A stretch of DNA of 64,000 nt from assembly GCF_000219625.1 (NCBI RefSeq), contig NC_018218.1, positions 3,906,001-3,970,000 on the forward strand. Reading direction: 5' to 3'. A program made the position numbers and the translations under genes. The first letter of the stretch is position 1; each line of letters begins with the position of its first letter. Below are positions 54,851 to 64,000 of the stretch, in pieces. The notes under the pieces were generated by a model. The model searched no databases, had not been told where the DNA came from, and saw only the letters and a program-made list of their open reading frames with translations. Source of the stretch: Zymoseptoria tritici IPO323 (Eukaryota > Ascomycota > Dothideomycetes > Mycosphaerellales > Mycosphaerellaceae).

Positions 54851-55483
54851 TTACAAGCCGAGGCCGGCAAGGAGAGGGGCGAGGATGCCGTCAAGACCAA
54901 CGAGGAGAGGAGCCAGAGCGATGACGAGACCGTTGACGAGGTTGCCGAGTCCAACAACGAGAGCTGGAAGCTGGACCTTGAGAAGTGGCTGAAGAGCAAC
55001 GTTGGTGGCGTTCAAGTTGAGAGTGCGGAGAACGGAGGTGACGGCCGGGTCGAGCTCGCGGACGAGGGTGAGGAGCAGGTTGGCGAAGATGATTGGGTTG
55101 CCGTTGAGCTGGCCGAGGACATCCTTGGGGAGGTCGGCGAGGGTGGTGCCAGTCGTGCTCTGGCGAGCCTCGAGGCTGCGCTTCTGCATGGTGGACATCT
55201 GGGCGTTGGTGGCCTTGATGGCCTCGTTGATCTCGTTGATGTTGGCGACCACGGACTGGGCGGCAGTGTTCTTCTGCTCCTCGCTGGCGTCGGCTGGAAC
55301 AGAGTCCGCGGTGGCCTTCATGGCGGCGGCTGGGGCCTTGACCTGGTTGGTGAGGTCGATGAGCATGCTGGCAAGGCCGGCGTTGTCGGCGCGCTTCTCA
55401 ACGGCCATGTTGTCGGCGGAGGTGGGGGCCGCGGACGCGAAAAGCGCGAGGGCTGGGATGGCGAAAAGAGAAGTGAACTGCAT
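54851..55483 (-). CDS. secreted hydrophobic protein, 210 aa (HsbA-like features)
   Basis: An intronless ORF. The signal peptide is MQFTSLFAIPALALFASAAP, followed by two Kex2-type sites (VEKR at about residue 32 and MQKR at about 100). The middle is Ala/Asn-rich and helical (NEINEAIKATNAQM). The last 60 residues are strikingly rich in Leu, Val and Ala with Asn and Gly (LLKVQLPALVVGLGNLVNGL, LAPLLVGLDGILAPLLAGLGL), amphipathic rather than transmembrane. It has no cysteine, so it is not a hydrophobin. Architecture recalls hydrophobic-surface-binding or cell-wall galactomannoprotein-like proteins; this is a likeness of composition. It may act at the hyphal surface, next to the AA9 gene. Confidence 0.8.
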   Translation of the reverse strand: MQFTSLFAIPALALFASAAPTSADNMAVEKRADNAGLASMLIDLTNQVKAPAAAMKATADSVPADASEEQKNTAAQSVVANINEINEAIKATNAQMSTMQKRSLEARQSTTGTTLADLPKDVLGQLNGNPIIFANLLLTLVRELDPAVTSVLRTLNLNATNVALQPLLKVQLPALVVGLGNLVNGLVIALAPLLVGLDGILAPLLAGLGL

Positions 55484-55604
55484 CTTGATGGTGTTTGAGG
55501 GTGGTTTTGATGGCTGGTGTTGATTTGGAGATTGTTGGATTGTGAAGGTGGAAGAGAAGTGTTGATGTTGATGATACTTGATCTCGATGGGGCAAGGTGA
55601 ACAG

Positions 55605-55611
55605 TTATATA
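55605..55611 (-). promoter_or_regulatory. TATA box of the secreted-protein gene
   Basis: TATATAA on the minus strand, about 122-128 bp upstream of the ATG at 55483. Confidence 0.5.
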
Positions 55612-57355
55612 CCTTTCTGGGCCTCAAGTCTTGCCCAAGTGCTCGATGAGGTCTTTGTTGTGACCCATCCGAATGCATGCGACGATGGTATGTTGAATGC
55701 CCATCACTGCTGAATCAAGACATAACACCACGGAAAGCACCGTGCTCGACCGTTGATGGAGATCCATATCCCGGGGACGACGGTGTGGGCGCTGTCAGTC
55801 GAGGTCCACATGTCGTGGGACCCCTATAGTGCAAAAGGACGTGATGTGGGTTGCTCGAGTGTCGATCGCCAGCGCCTCCGAGCAAAGTCCCGAATGAGCT
55901 CAGACCGAAAGAGGAAATCACAAATCTCAAGCACGTCGGAGGCGCCCCAAGCGTGGACTTTAATTGAGAGCCAGGAGGACACCGCAAGGACCCGAGTCCG
56001 GTCGCAGTGAAGACGAGGATCATCTCAATGTCTGGACAAGCCCGACGGTTGGACGTGGCGATTCGGGTAACGACGAATTGCAGGACCGTGAAGATTCACA
56101 TGTCGTGCGCTCTAGTCCTGATCGAGCAGTCGCACGGATCGGCGCTATCTCGACATGGCGTAGACGGTGGCTTTTGCGGCTCGCTGATGCGTCCATACAA
56201 ACAGCAGGCCACGGCGAAGTGTGGAAGCTAATTGGTGGATAGTCCGGAGAAGCTTTTCTTGACGACGTGTATGCCCCATAAACCGCTTTTGGCGTCCAGC
56301 TTTGAATGATTACATGCACGAGCACTCCGCTACCTCTACGACGCTTGCCCTTGAAGTAGAAATCCCATCTGCGAGACAAGGACCCTTGCTCCACCTCACT
56401 GATGTGTCGGTGCTTCGAAAGCTCCCGCCGATGATGAGGATGATCTTGCCTCAGCTGCCCGACGTCGAACACGTTGCACCACTAGTAGGGTCACTGCGAT
56501 CTCGCTTGCCACGGCATGCCTCGCATGACGATCGTGCAGTTCATTCACGTTTTCGGGCACCGCGAGAGAAGATGGTACAGTGGGGTCCGTTAAGGTAGAC
56601 GGAGAGTGATGGCTCAACGGTCAACGAATTTGTCCAGGGTGACTCGGCATGCGTCAATCGCGCCCACGAGCATGCAACATTGCAACCAACCGAACCGTGC
56701 GAGGCTCAGTTTGATGAGGGCTCATGTGGCTTGTTGCGGCCAATCTCTCGCTTGAACACTAACGAGGGACCATCGCACGATCAAGCTGCGTCTTGTCTGA
56801 GTCAACACACAGAAGAGGGCAAGATGCAGAATCTCGGAATTCTGTGGGAATGTCCAGAGTTCCAGATGCTGTCGACGACATCGCACATACGGCGTTGAAC
56901 GCCGATTGTTGGGGCGAGACATACCCTTGTCTTGTATCTCAACTCTCGTGTGGCGATCACTTCGTACCAATCGACGTTTCAGGCAATTGCGTAGAGATGG
57001 CGAGATCTTGCGGGGATCTCCAGAGTCGGGGAGGCTCGGAGCAGAACAGCCTTATGGTGCGTTAGACACAAAGTATGGAGGGTTGGCTTCACCTCTCTCG
57101 TTGACGAATCCTTCCTCAGCGACAGAGCTCAAGTCGGAGGGGACGTCGATTGACAGGCAAGTCGGAATGGCTCTGTTCCAGACACACGCTCCATCATCCA
57201 TAGCTCGCGGTTCTGGCGGGCCGATAGAGCACAAAGAGAAGCATTTTGCTCGAGCGTGAGCTGAGGTCGAGCAAAGATCGTCGCCCGATCTGTTGTTGCT
57301 CGCGCTAGAAGTGCAGCCCAGCGATATGGCGCCCAGAGATATGCTTCAAATCGCA

Positions 57356-57381
57356 CCTGCATGGAGCAGATTCCATGCAGG
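57356..57381. repeat. perfect 10-bp stem-loop
   Basis: CCTGCATGGA, a 6-base loop, then its exact inverse complement TCCATGCAGG. Isolated; no T-run follows and no function can be assigned. Confidence 0.6.
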
Positions 57382-57678
57382 GTAAGGTGGGTTCGTCAGA
57401 CATCTTGGTACGTGGCGTCACTCAAAGCTCCAGGAGACCCTTAGCACACCGTATCTCTGAGCTCTCTTCGAAGCGCAGGTGCAAGATCCATTTCGGGCAT
57501 TCACCAAGCTTGTGGTTTGCGGAAGATTCTCCATTGTTCCGCTGGCGCCGCAGCTGGGCGAGGTGGAAGCGGAGCTTGCGGCCGAAAGCTACCTTAGATT
57601 CGTCGCCGCCAGTGACAGCTCAGGATTGGATGCGACGTCACCTTGTGCTGCATATGCTGGATTCGGCTAGACAAGACG

Positions 57679-57903
57679 ATGCTTGCCTTTTCCATCCTGG
57701 CGACAGTGGTGGGCGTGGCAAGAGCGTCGTCTCTGGATATGGACCGGGAATGCGCTGCTACCCTATATTTGTTGGGCAGGGTCCACCGCCCCATCGGATC
57801 TGCAATCGTCCATCCGTCATGCCAGCAACGCTCAGAGCTCCAAGTGCACCTCTTCCAAATGTACGCGAACACGAGCTTGTGTAGTCAGATGCTGTTGCTC
57901 TGA
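57679..57903 (+). CDS. possible small secreted protein, 74 aa (weak)
   Basis: The ORF starts MLAFSILATVVGVARASS, which reads as a signal peptide, and continues for about 56 residues with three cysteines to a TGA. No intron, no known domain, and the region has other overlapping ORFs. It could be chance; listed because an N-terminal signal of this quality is uncommon in random frames. Confidence 0.2.
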   Translation: MLAFSILATVVGVARASSLDMDRECAATLYLLGRVHRPIGSAIVHPSCQQRSELQVHLFQMYANTSLCSQMLLL

Positions 57904-58438
57904 TACAGTACATCGTCGTAGGCTTTTCATCTCATTTCTTCGCTTCGCAATTCGCACAACGGTCAGGGCGTGTTGCGATTCAACTTCCATTGCGCTCGCT
58001 GATTACAATCTTAGAAGAGATTAATGATTTCGAGGCGAGTCGTGGAAAGAATTTCCACCCAAGGTGATGTTGACAGAGAATCCCTGCAAGCCACGTGCCC
58101 TCCCCCAGGTACTCCACCATGAAACACACGCCTTCGGATCACAGGAAACTCTTAGGTTGTAATCTCTCTACAAACATGGACCAGATCCTGGACCCGTCCA
58201 CCCAGCTCATGTCCATAGGCCTCCGCCCATACCCCTCGGAGCCCTCGAATCGACGTTCGCCCGGCGAGTCTACTCGTTCCGTCCACTCTCGCTCCCACAT
58301 TGGCTCTTCCACCTGGGCCACTTCGTCTCGAGACGGCACTCATCGGAGCGAGCGACCAAAACCCGCCGAGAATGAAGTCGAAGCTGCATGGCGATACCTG
58401 GAGAGGTGCAAGCCAAGGCTCATTCGATGCTTCGGGTA

Positions 58439-61418
58439 TCATCTCTGCTTCTTTCGATCGACAGACACGAGCGCCAGATACGCGAGAATCCTGTACACCG
58501 TCCCGATGAGAAAGAGCATGCTATTCGTGACAGTCAGTGCTATGGAAATCACTCCCTCGGAAACCCACACGTACAGTATATCCAAGCCAAATTGCCCAAT
58601 CGTGAAACCGAAGGCTTTGCACGCAAGGTCCAGCTGGTACAGATATGCCAGAGGTGACAAGTTCCGGCTCCAATACGCCTCCGTGTACTACACGCCGGGC
58701 GACATTCTCCAGAACCACCTATTGGACAGGTCAGCACTCGCGACTGTTGCACTCATCAGTTGACAAGACTCACTCCATGCCCCATAGCTTCACCTGCTTC
58801 AATGCCGGCGCAACGCCGCTCAACATGCCCACCACGAGGGATGCCAAAACCGCCACCAACGGACCATCTTCTCTCTTGACAAGCATACTCACAATTGCCG
58901 CCAAGCCATAGATACACCAAAAGTACATCAGGTTCGCCATCCACATGTCCGTGAAACTGATCAATGGCGTTGCGAGAATACCCATGAACACGGTGAAGTG
59001 TAGGCTGCTAAGCGCGATCCGAGGCAGCGTGGAGAGCATTTTACCAAGGTAGTAGGCTGATCGCGAGTGTCCTGCGGCGGTCTCCCGCCAGAACATCATC
59101 TTTTCCTCACCAAAGACCCAGAAACCAGGAGCAGAAGCGGCAAGTCCGATTGCCATGCCGCCGAGTAGTCCAAGCTGGGGTGTGCTCTGATAATCGACTG
59201 CGCTGCTAAGGATTGTGAAGGGAGGGTGGTATATGCCCTGGAAGAGATGTCCACCGGCGCCGAACGCGGAAAGACCGATGATGCCACCTGCGAGAGCGCC
59301 AACTCCGATTTCGTAGAAGAAGGAGGTGGCGTTGCGAACCTGCTGGGTCAAGGCGCGCTGCAGGCAGTAGTAGACTTGAGCCGGCCAGGTTGCGCCTCGA
59401 GACGCCATGGTCAGACGGAGGTTTTCTTCTTGCTCTTCGGTGGAGGCAACGGACGGAGTGCTGAGCCGGCGGCTGCGTTTGGTCGGGGCACTTGAGCCGT
59501 CCAAGGTAAGTGGAACGTTGACGTTCGTCGACTGGGCTTGATCTTTCCACCGTTCGATCAAGGCCGGTACCATCGACTGGTTTCGCTTCTCGCAGGTCAA
59601 ATATCGACTTCCATCGCCTGTGGCGATATCGATGAGGACATCAGCCGGGTTTCCGCGCTCGGGGAATGAGAACCCCAACTTCTCAAAGTATGTCTGACAG
59701 TCATGAGAGGCACCAGAGTAGACGGCATGTCCTTGTGCTAACAGCAACAGCTGGTCAAATCCATAGAAGATCTGTTCCCTTGGCTGGTGAATGATTGCGA
59801 TTGTCGTCACGCCCAACCTGCTAATGGCCCTCAAAAGTCGCATGATGCTCGCAGCGCTGGTGGCATCGAGTCCGGATGTCGGTTCATCCAAGAAGATCGC
59901 CATGGGTGCCGATGCGAGCTCCATTCCAATATTGACTCGTTTGCGCTGACCTCCGGAAATGACTGGACGAGTGGCATCGCCAACGCGGGAGTGCTGGACG
60001 TGGGTAAGTTGGAGACAGGCCAAAAGAGCGTCGACGTGCGCTTGTATTTCTTTGTCGGTCCATTTGGCAGGAAGGCGAATTCGAGCTGAGTGTAGGATGT
60101 TCTCGCGAACGGTCAACTCAGGAAAAATGATGTCGTCTTGAGGTACATAGCCGATGAGTTTTTTGTACTTGGTCATGTCCTTTCGATGGCCGTTGATCTT
60201 GATGAAGCCTTCTTTGGCTTGGATCTTGCCCATGAGGACGTTCATGAAAGTCGTTTTGCCAGCACCGCTGCCGCCCATGACCCCCCAGCAGCTGCCTCGC
60301 GGCATATTACCGGTGACGTCTGACAGGATCTTCTTGCCGGCCATTGTTGCGTACGAGAGCTTCTGGTAGTCGAAGCTGAGACCGATGCAGGAGGTTTCTA
60401 CCGCCCTGCTCATGGACTGAATGAATCGTTGCATCTCCGGACTGCTCTGCAGATCGTCTTCAATCTCGTCGCTGAATCCGTTGTTCTCATCGTCCTCCGC
60501 AAAGCCGTCGTAATGATCGACTCGACCTGAAGTCCTCCTCACGGGCGTCGAGGGAATATGTGGTGATGGCATTGCTGAACCTTCCAGAGGCGAGCCACTG
60601 GCGGATCGCGTCCTCCTGAGTGAACTCACCGAGCGAGAGCTTTCCACGTCCGCGTTCCCGTCTCCGTTCTCGACGTGAGCAGGGTCCCTCGTTCTGGTCT
60701 TCCTCCACCTCGCGAAGATGAATCCTGCTGCGGCCAGCGCGAGTAAGATAGCATCGAGCACCACAGTGAGATACAGCGGGAGCACGACGATCTGTCGCAC
60801 ACTCCCAGCGGGACAAATCGATGCATACGAGCAATTGAATGGTCGTTGGCTTCCGCTTGGACAAAATGTGCCTCGCTTGCCTTAATCGCCGACACTTGAG
60901 ATCAGCGATATGACTCCGGTTATTCCTTGACTGACCTTTGACAGAAGGGTCTCTCACATAGTATCATCTCCTTTCCGCCCGCCGGACAATAGTACCCATT
61001 TTCGCAAATCTTCGGCTCCAGATAGCCCTGCGGTTGACATGTCCTCCTCCCGAGGCGATAAATTTGACACTCTTCAGTCGGATGACAGAACTGCGGTGGA
61101 CGTTCCTCGTTTGAGTTCGGACCTATTTGCGCCCGATATGTCAGTAGGCGGCCACGATGCGTTTGGAGAAATGTGATTCAACGGACAATGGAACCCTGGA
61201 AGACACAGGTCGTCTGCATCGAGCGAAAGTGAGACAGGTAAGGCTCCAGGTCTGAAGCAGCCAGTGTGGCTTTCGTTGAGGGAGTAAGCGAGGATGGAAA
61301 AGTCGAGAGATGACATAGTGTCGTCGTCGCCGTCCATGGCTAGCAACGAATGGGCCGTGCCGTGGGGGAGAGTGGGTGAGGCCAGATCAATGACGGATGA
61401 CGGATTTCGGTTGTCCAT
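58439..61418 (-). pseudogene. ABCG-type half-transporter with Cys-rich ectodomain, in-frame TAG in last exon
   Basis: Exons 61418-61187, 61122-60958, 60880-58774 and 58718-58439; introns 61123-61186, 60881-60957 and 58719-58773. The joins restore CLPGFHCPNSNEERPP, then ICENGYYCPAGGKEM, LCKRGTFCPSGS and SICPAGS: a Cys-rich ectodomain as in ABCG24/28-like proteins. A first helix (LPLYLTVVLDAILLALAAAGF) follows. The ATPase has Walker A GGSGAGKT, signature ISGGQRKR, Walker B IFLDEPTSGLDATS and the H-loop IIHQPREQ. Then come the ABC2-type helices. In the last exon the frame reads WFWRMSPGV, then TAG at 58688-58690, then YTEAYWSRN and two membrane helices to a final TGA. Fungal relatives end in KKQR, as this frame does. 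Translation to the TAG gives 844 residues, to the TGA 927. The N-terminus is uncertain: no signal peptide is visible at 61418 and the frame extends to 61862. Confidence 0.75.
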
Positions 61419-61871
61419 GGCAGGTAAAGATGGTTGAAATTGTCCAGAAATGGACGTGGTAGTGATGTTGTGTTGTTGTGGGAGATTTGCGAGACGATTG
61501 AGCTTGGAGGAGAGATCTCTGGCGGTTCGCCATTGCCTCGATGTGGTTGTAGGTCTATGGAAGGCACCGTCCCGAATCCGATTCTGACTGTCTGCCGTTG
61601 CGCGTTCCACATCTCGAATCGTGGCCTGTACAATGGAATGTGCCCTGCAAACGTTGATGGTTTGTATTCTTCTGTTATATTTACAAGCACAAAAATCGAC
61701 GACGCTTCGCTGCTCGAAAACACTGTGGATGAGACTATGCACGCCCTTCCTCCGACAAGGTCGAAACACCTCGTCTGCAAAGCCAGCCCAAGTCGGCTCT
61801 ACAATTCTGGGAGACCAAATCGGCCTCGTTCTTTCATCCCGCTTCCTTCCTTCCAACTCCATGCATTTCCT
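61419..61871. other. SDHA 3' flank / ABC transporter 5' region
   Basis: 453 bp between the SDHA stop and the ATG chosen for the ABC gene. The ABC frame remains open through it up to 61862; a missing signal-peptide exon may lie here, but I could not place one. Confidence 0.4.
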
Positions 61872-63856
61872 CTAATAAGTTCGCTTGAAAGGTGGAACAG
61901 CCTTGCACTCGGCCTCGTCTAATGTGTTGGCAACAACGGAGCGGTAACCGATCTCGACTGGAGTGTGCGGCTTCCTCTGCCATGTGAGCGTGTGCTTCAT
62001 CCAGTTCTCGTCGTCACGGTCAGGAAAGTCCTCGCGTGCGTGAGCGCCACGGGACTCTTTGCGGTTGGCGGCAGCTTCGGCGGTCTGGACGGCGCAGGTA
62101 AGGAGGTTGCGGAGCTCGAGAGTCTCAACGAGGTCGGAATTCCAGATCATGCTGCGGTCCTTTGTGCCGACCTGGTCGAACAATTTATCGACCTTGTTGA
62201 TCCTAAATATATGTTAGTCGGTTGAATACTGCTTATCGTAGCTTGAACGACTTACTTCTCAACACCCTCGTCAAGCGACTCTTGAGTCCTGAACACGGAG
62301 ACATCAGACTGCATGACCTTCTGCATCTCGCTGCGAATCTCGGCTGTGCTCTTGGCTCCATCCGCAGTGCGGATCTGGTCAACAATAGACACAGCCTCTG
62401 CACCAGCATCGGCAGAGACCTCCTTGTGTGGCTTGTTAGGCGAGAAGTTGTCGCGGATCGTGTGGCTGACAGCACGGCCGAAAACAATAAGATCGAGGAG
62501 AGAGTTGGCGCCAAGACGGTTGGCACCGTGGACGGACACACAAGCAGCCTCACCGCAAGCGAAAAGGCCTGGCACGACCTTGTCCTTGCCGTTCTCATCC
62601 ACAGTAAGAACCTCTCCGGTATACTTCGTGGGGATACCACCCATGTTGTAGTGCACGGTTGGGAGCACAGGAATTGGCTGCTTGGTGACATCGACACCGG
62701 CAAAAATCGAGGCGGTCTCAGAGATACCTGGGAGGCGCTCGTGAAGGACCTCTGGTGGCAAGTGAGAAAGCTGGAGGTAGATGTGGTCCTTGTCAGGGCC
62801 GACACCGCGGCCTTCACGAATCTCCATGGTCATGCTGCGGGACACGACATCGCGAGATGCCAAATCCTTAGCAGTGGGTGCGTAACGCTCCATAAAGCGC
62901 TCACCCTCGCTGTTCAAAAGGTAACCACCCTCACCACGAGAACCCTCAGTAATCAAGCATCCAGCTCCGTAGATACCAGTTGGGTGAAACTGCACGAATT
63001 CGAGATCCTGGTTGGGAAGACCAGCACGGGCGACCATGGCCATTCCGTCTCCGGTGCAGGTATGGGCGGAAGTGCAAGAGAAGTAGGCGCGGCCGTATCC
63101 GCCGGTAGCGAGAACGGTGTGGTGAGAGCGGAAGCGGTGGAGAGTACCGTCTTCCTGGTTGTATGCAATTACACCCTTACACTCACCATCCTCCATGATG
63201 AGATCAATGGCAAAGAACTCGATGAAGTAGTTGGTGTTGTGTCGGAGCGACTGGCCATAGAGTGTGTGCAGAAGCGCGTGGCCTGTTCGGTCGGCGGCGG
63301 CGCAGCATCGGTATGCCTGACCTCCCTTTCCAAACTCCTTCGATTGTCCACCGAAGGCACGCTGGTAAATCTTGCCATCGTCGGTACGGGAGAATGGGCA
63401 GCCGTAGTTCTCGAGCTCGTAAACGGAGGCCGGAGCCTCGCGGGTCATGTAGTGGATGGCGTCCTGGTCACCGAGCCAGTCGGATCCCTTGACGGTGTCG
63501 TACATGTGCCATCTCCAGTCGTCGTCGTGCATGTTTCCAAGCGCCGCGTTGATTCCACCCTGCGCGGCCACGGTGTGTGATCGTGTCGGGAAAAGCTTCG
63601 ATATACATGCTGTGTTGAACCCGGCCTCGGCGAGACCGAAGGCGGCACGCAGACCAGCGCCACCAGCGCCGACTACCAGGGCATCGTATTCGTGGTCGAT
63701 GATGGGGTATTTGGCGGAGATGGAGCCCGAGGCGTGCTTTGCTCGCAGAGGCTGGCTGTTGGTGATGATTTTGTTCGCTCGCGCGGTCGAGGAGAAGTTG
63801 CGCGATGGGCGGACGACGCTGCGTCCTGCAAACTGTCTCACGGTGGAGGAGAACAT
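61872..63856 (-). CDS. SDH1: succinate dehydrogenase flavoprotein subunit, mitochondrial
   Basis: Exons 63856-62256 and 62202-61872; intron 62203-62255 (53 nt); 643 residues. The N-terminal presequence is Arg/Ser-rich without acids ([27 protein letters not shown]). FAD-binding [11 protein letters not shown] and the covalent flavin His in [13 protein letters not shown] follow. [21 protein letters not shown] and the substrate-binding [15 protein letters not shown] region are present, and the C-terminus ends VPPFKRTY as in fungal SDHA. The protein oxidises succinate to fumarate in the citric-acid cycle and passes electrons to the iron-sulfur subunit of complex II in the inner mitochondrial membrane. 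The ABC transporter gene follows on the same strand. Confidence 0.97.
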
Positions 63857-64000
63857 GATTGCGGTGGAGGGGACGCTGTGGTCGGAGAGGGGAGTGTTGT
63901 TGGTCGATGGTGGAGAGGTTCAGTCGTCTCTTCAAGGGAAAGCAAGCAACAATGAAGTCGGAATCGACAGCGTAATGGACTCGCTTGGACCGGCATTACG
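63857..64000 (-). promoter_or_regulatory. SDH1 leader, cut by window end
   Basis: 144 bp upstream of the SDH1 ATG. On the minus strand it reads CAACAACACTCCCC just before the start, a CA-rich leader. Confidence 0.4.

Larger units (their letters stand above)
55612..58438. other. 2.8-kb gene-poor block
   Basis: No supported gene. A weak small-secreted-protein ORF (57679-57903) and a perfect stem-loop (57356-57381) are noted separately. The right end is the 3' flank of the ABC transporter gene. Confidence 0.35.

Noticed and set aside
58095..58763. 222-codon plus-strand ORF
   Set aside because: It overlaps the last exon of the ABC transporter in antisense, and the transporter frame there is clearly the conserved one.
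62222..63580. 452-codon plus-strand ORF
   Set aside because: Antisense shadow of the succinate dehydrogenase gene.
1..64000. CRISPR arrays, prophage or integrons
   Set aside because: The DNA is eukaryotic; no regularly spaced repeats or bacterial-type gene layout were seen.

Overview
The window is nuclear DNA of a filamentous ascomycete. Genes carry short introns (mostly 48-65 nt, GT..AG, frequent CTAAC/CTGAC branch sites), sit on both strands without operons, and encode typical fungal proteins: Nop4, Unc104/UncA kinesin-3, an AA9 lytic polysaccharide monooxygenase, TSC10 and INO1. Gene style and protein content suggest a Dothideomycete, probably Capnodiales/Mycosphaerellales; this placement is inference.

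Layout. 0-9.9 kb: end of a CUE-type ubiquitin-binding protein, Nop4 (four RRMs), a two-exon gene for a tiny Cys/His-rich protein, a MAPR/Dap1-type heme protein, a secreted-type agmatinase and inositol-3-phosphate synthase. 9.9-20.4 kb is accessory in character. It holds a 316-bp hAT-like MITE with a perfect 8-bp target duplication, a small secreted-protein candidate just downstream, a RING protein, a 618-bp AT-rich inverted-repeat element, and an unusual 742-residue protein with a complete GIY-YIG nuclease signature and a C-terminal cysteine cluster.

20.4-33.4 kb is dense housekeeping: a Ser-rich hypothetical, dipeptidyl peptidase III, a CCDC25-like protein divergent from 3-ketodihydrosphingosine reductase, a SAM methyltransferase, a hydrophilic small protein, NAD(P)HX dehydratase and a YEA4/SLC35B4-type nucleotide-sugar transporter with a 17-nt microexon. 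36-47.8 kb: a bHLH factor, a type II membrane nucleotide pyrophosphatase/phosphodiesterase, Trm5 and kinesin-3. 48-55.5 kb looks like an interaction/secretion neighbourhood: an HXXXD acyltransferase convergent with an MFS transporter, an AA9 LPMO and a hydrophobic secreted protein.

58.4-64 kb: an ABCG half-transporter with a Cys-rich ectodomain, whose last exon carries an in-frame TAG where the downstream frame is clearly still transporter, then succinate dehydrogenase flavoprotein subunit.

All exon structures were assembled by eye from splice signals and reading-frame continuity; every assembled CDS was checked to be a multiple of three. No tRNA, rRNA, CRISPR or prophage was seen. The strongest candidates for something undescribed are the GIY-YIG/Cys-cluster protein and the two inverted-repeat elements near it.
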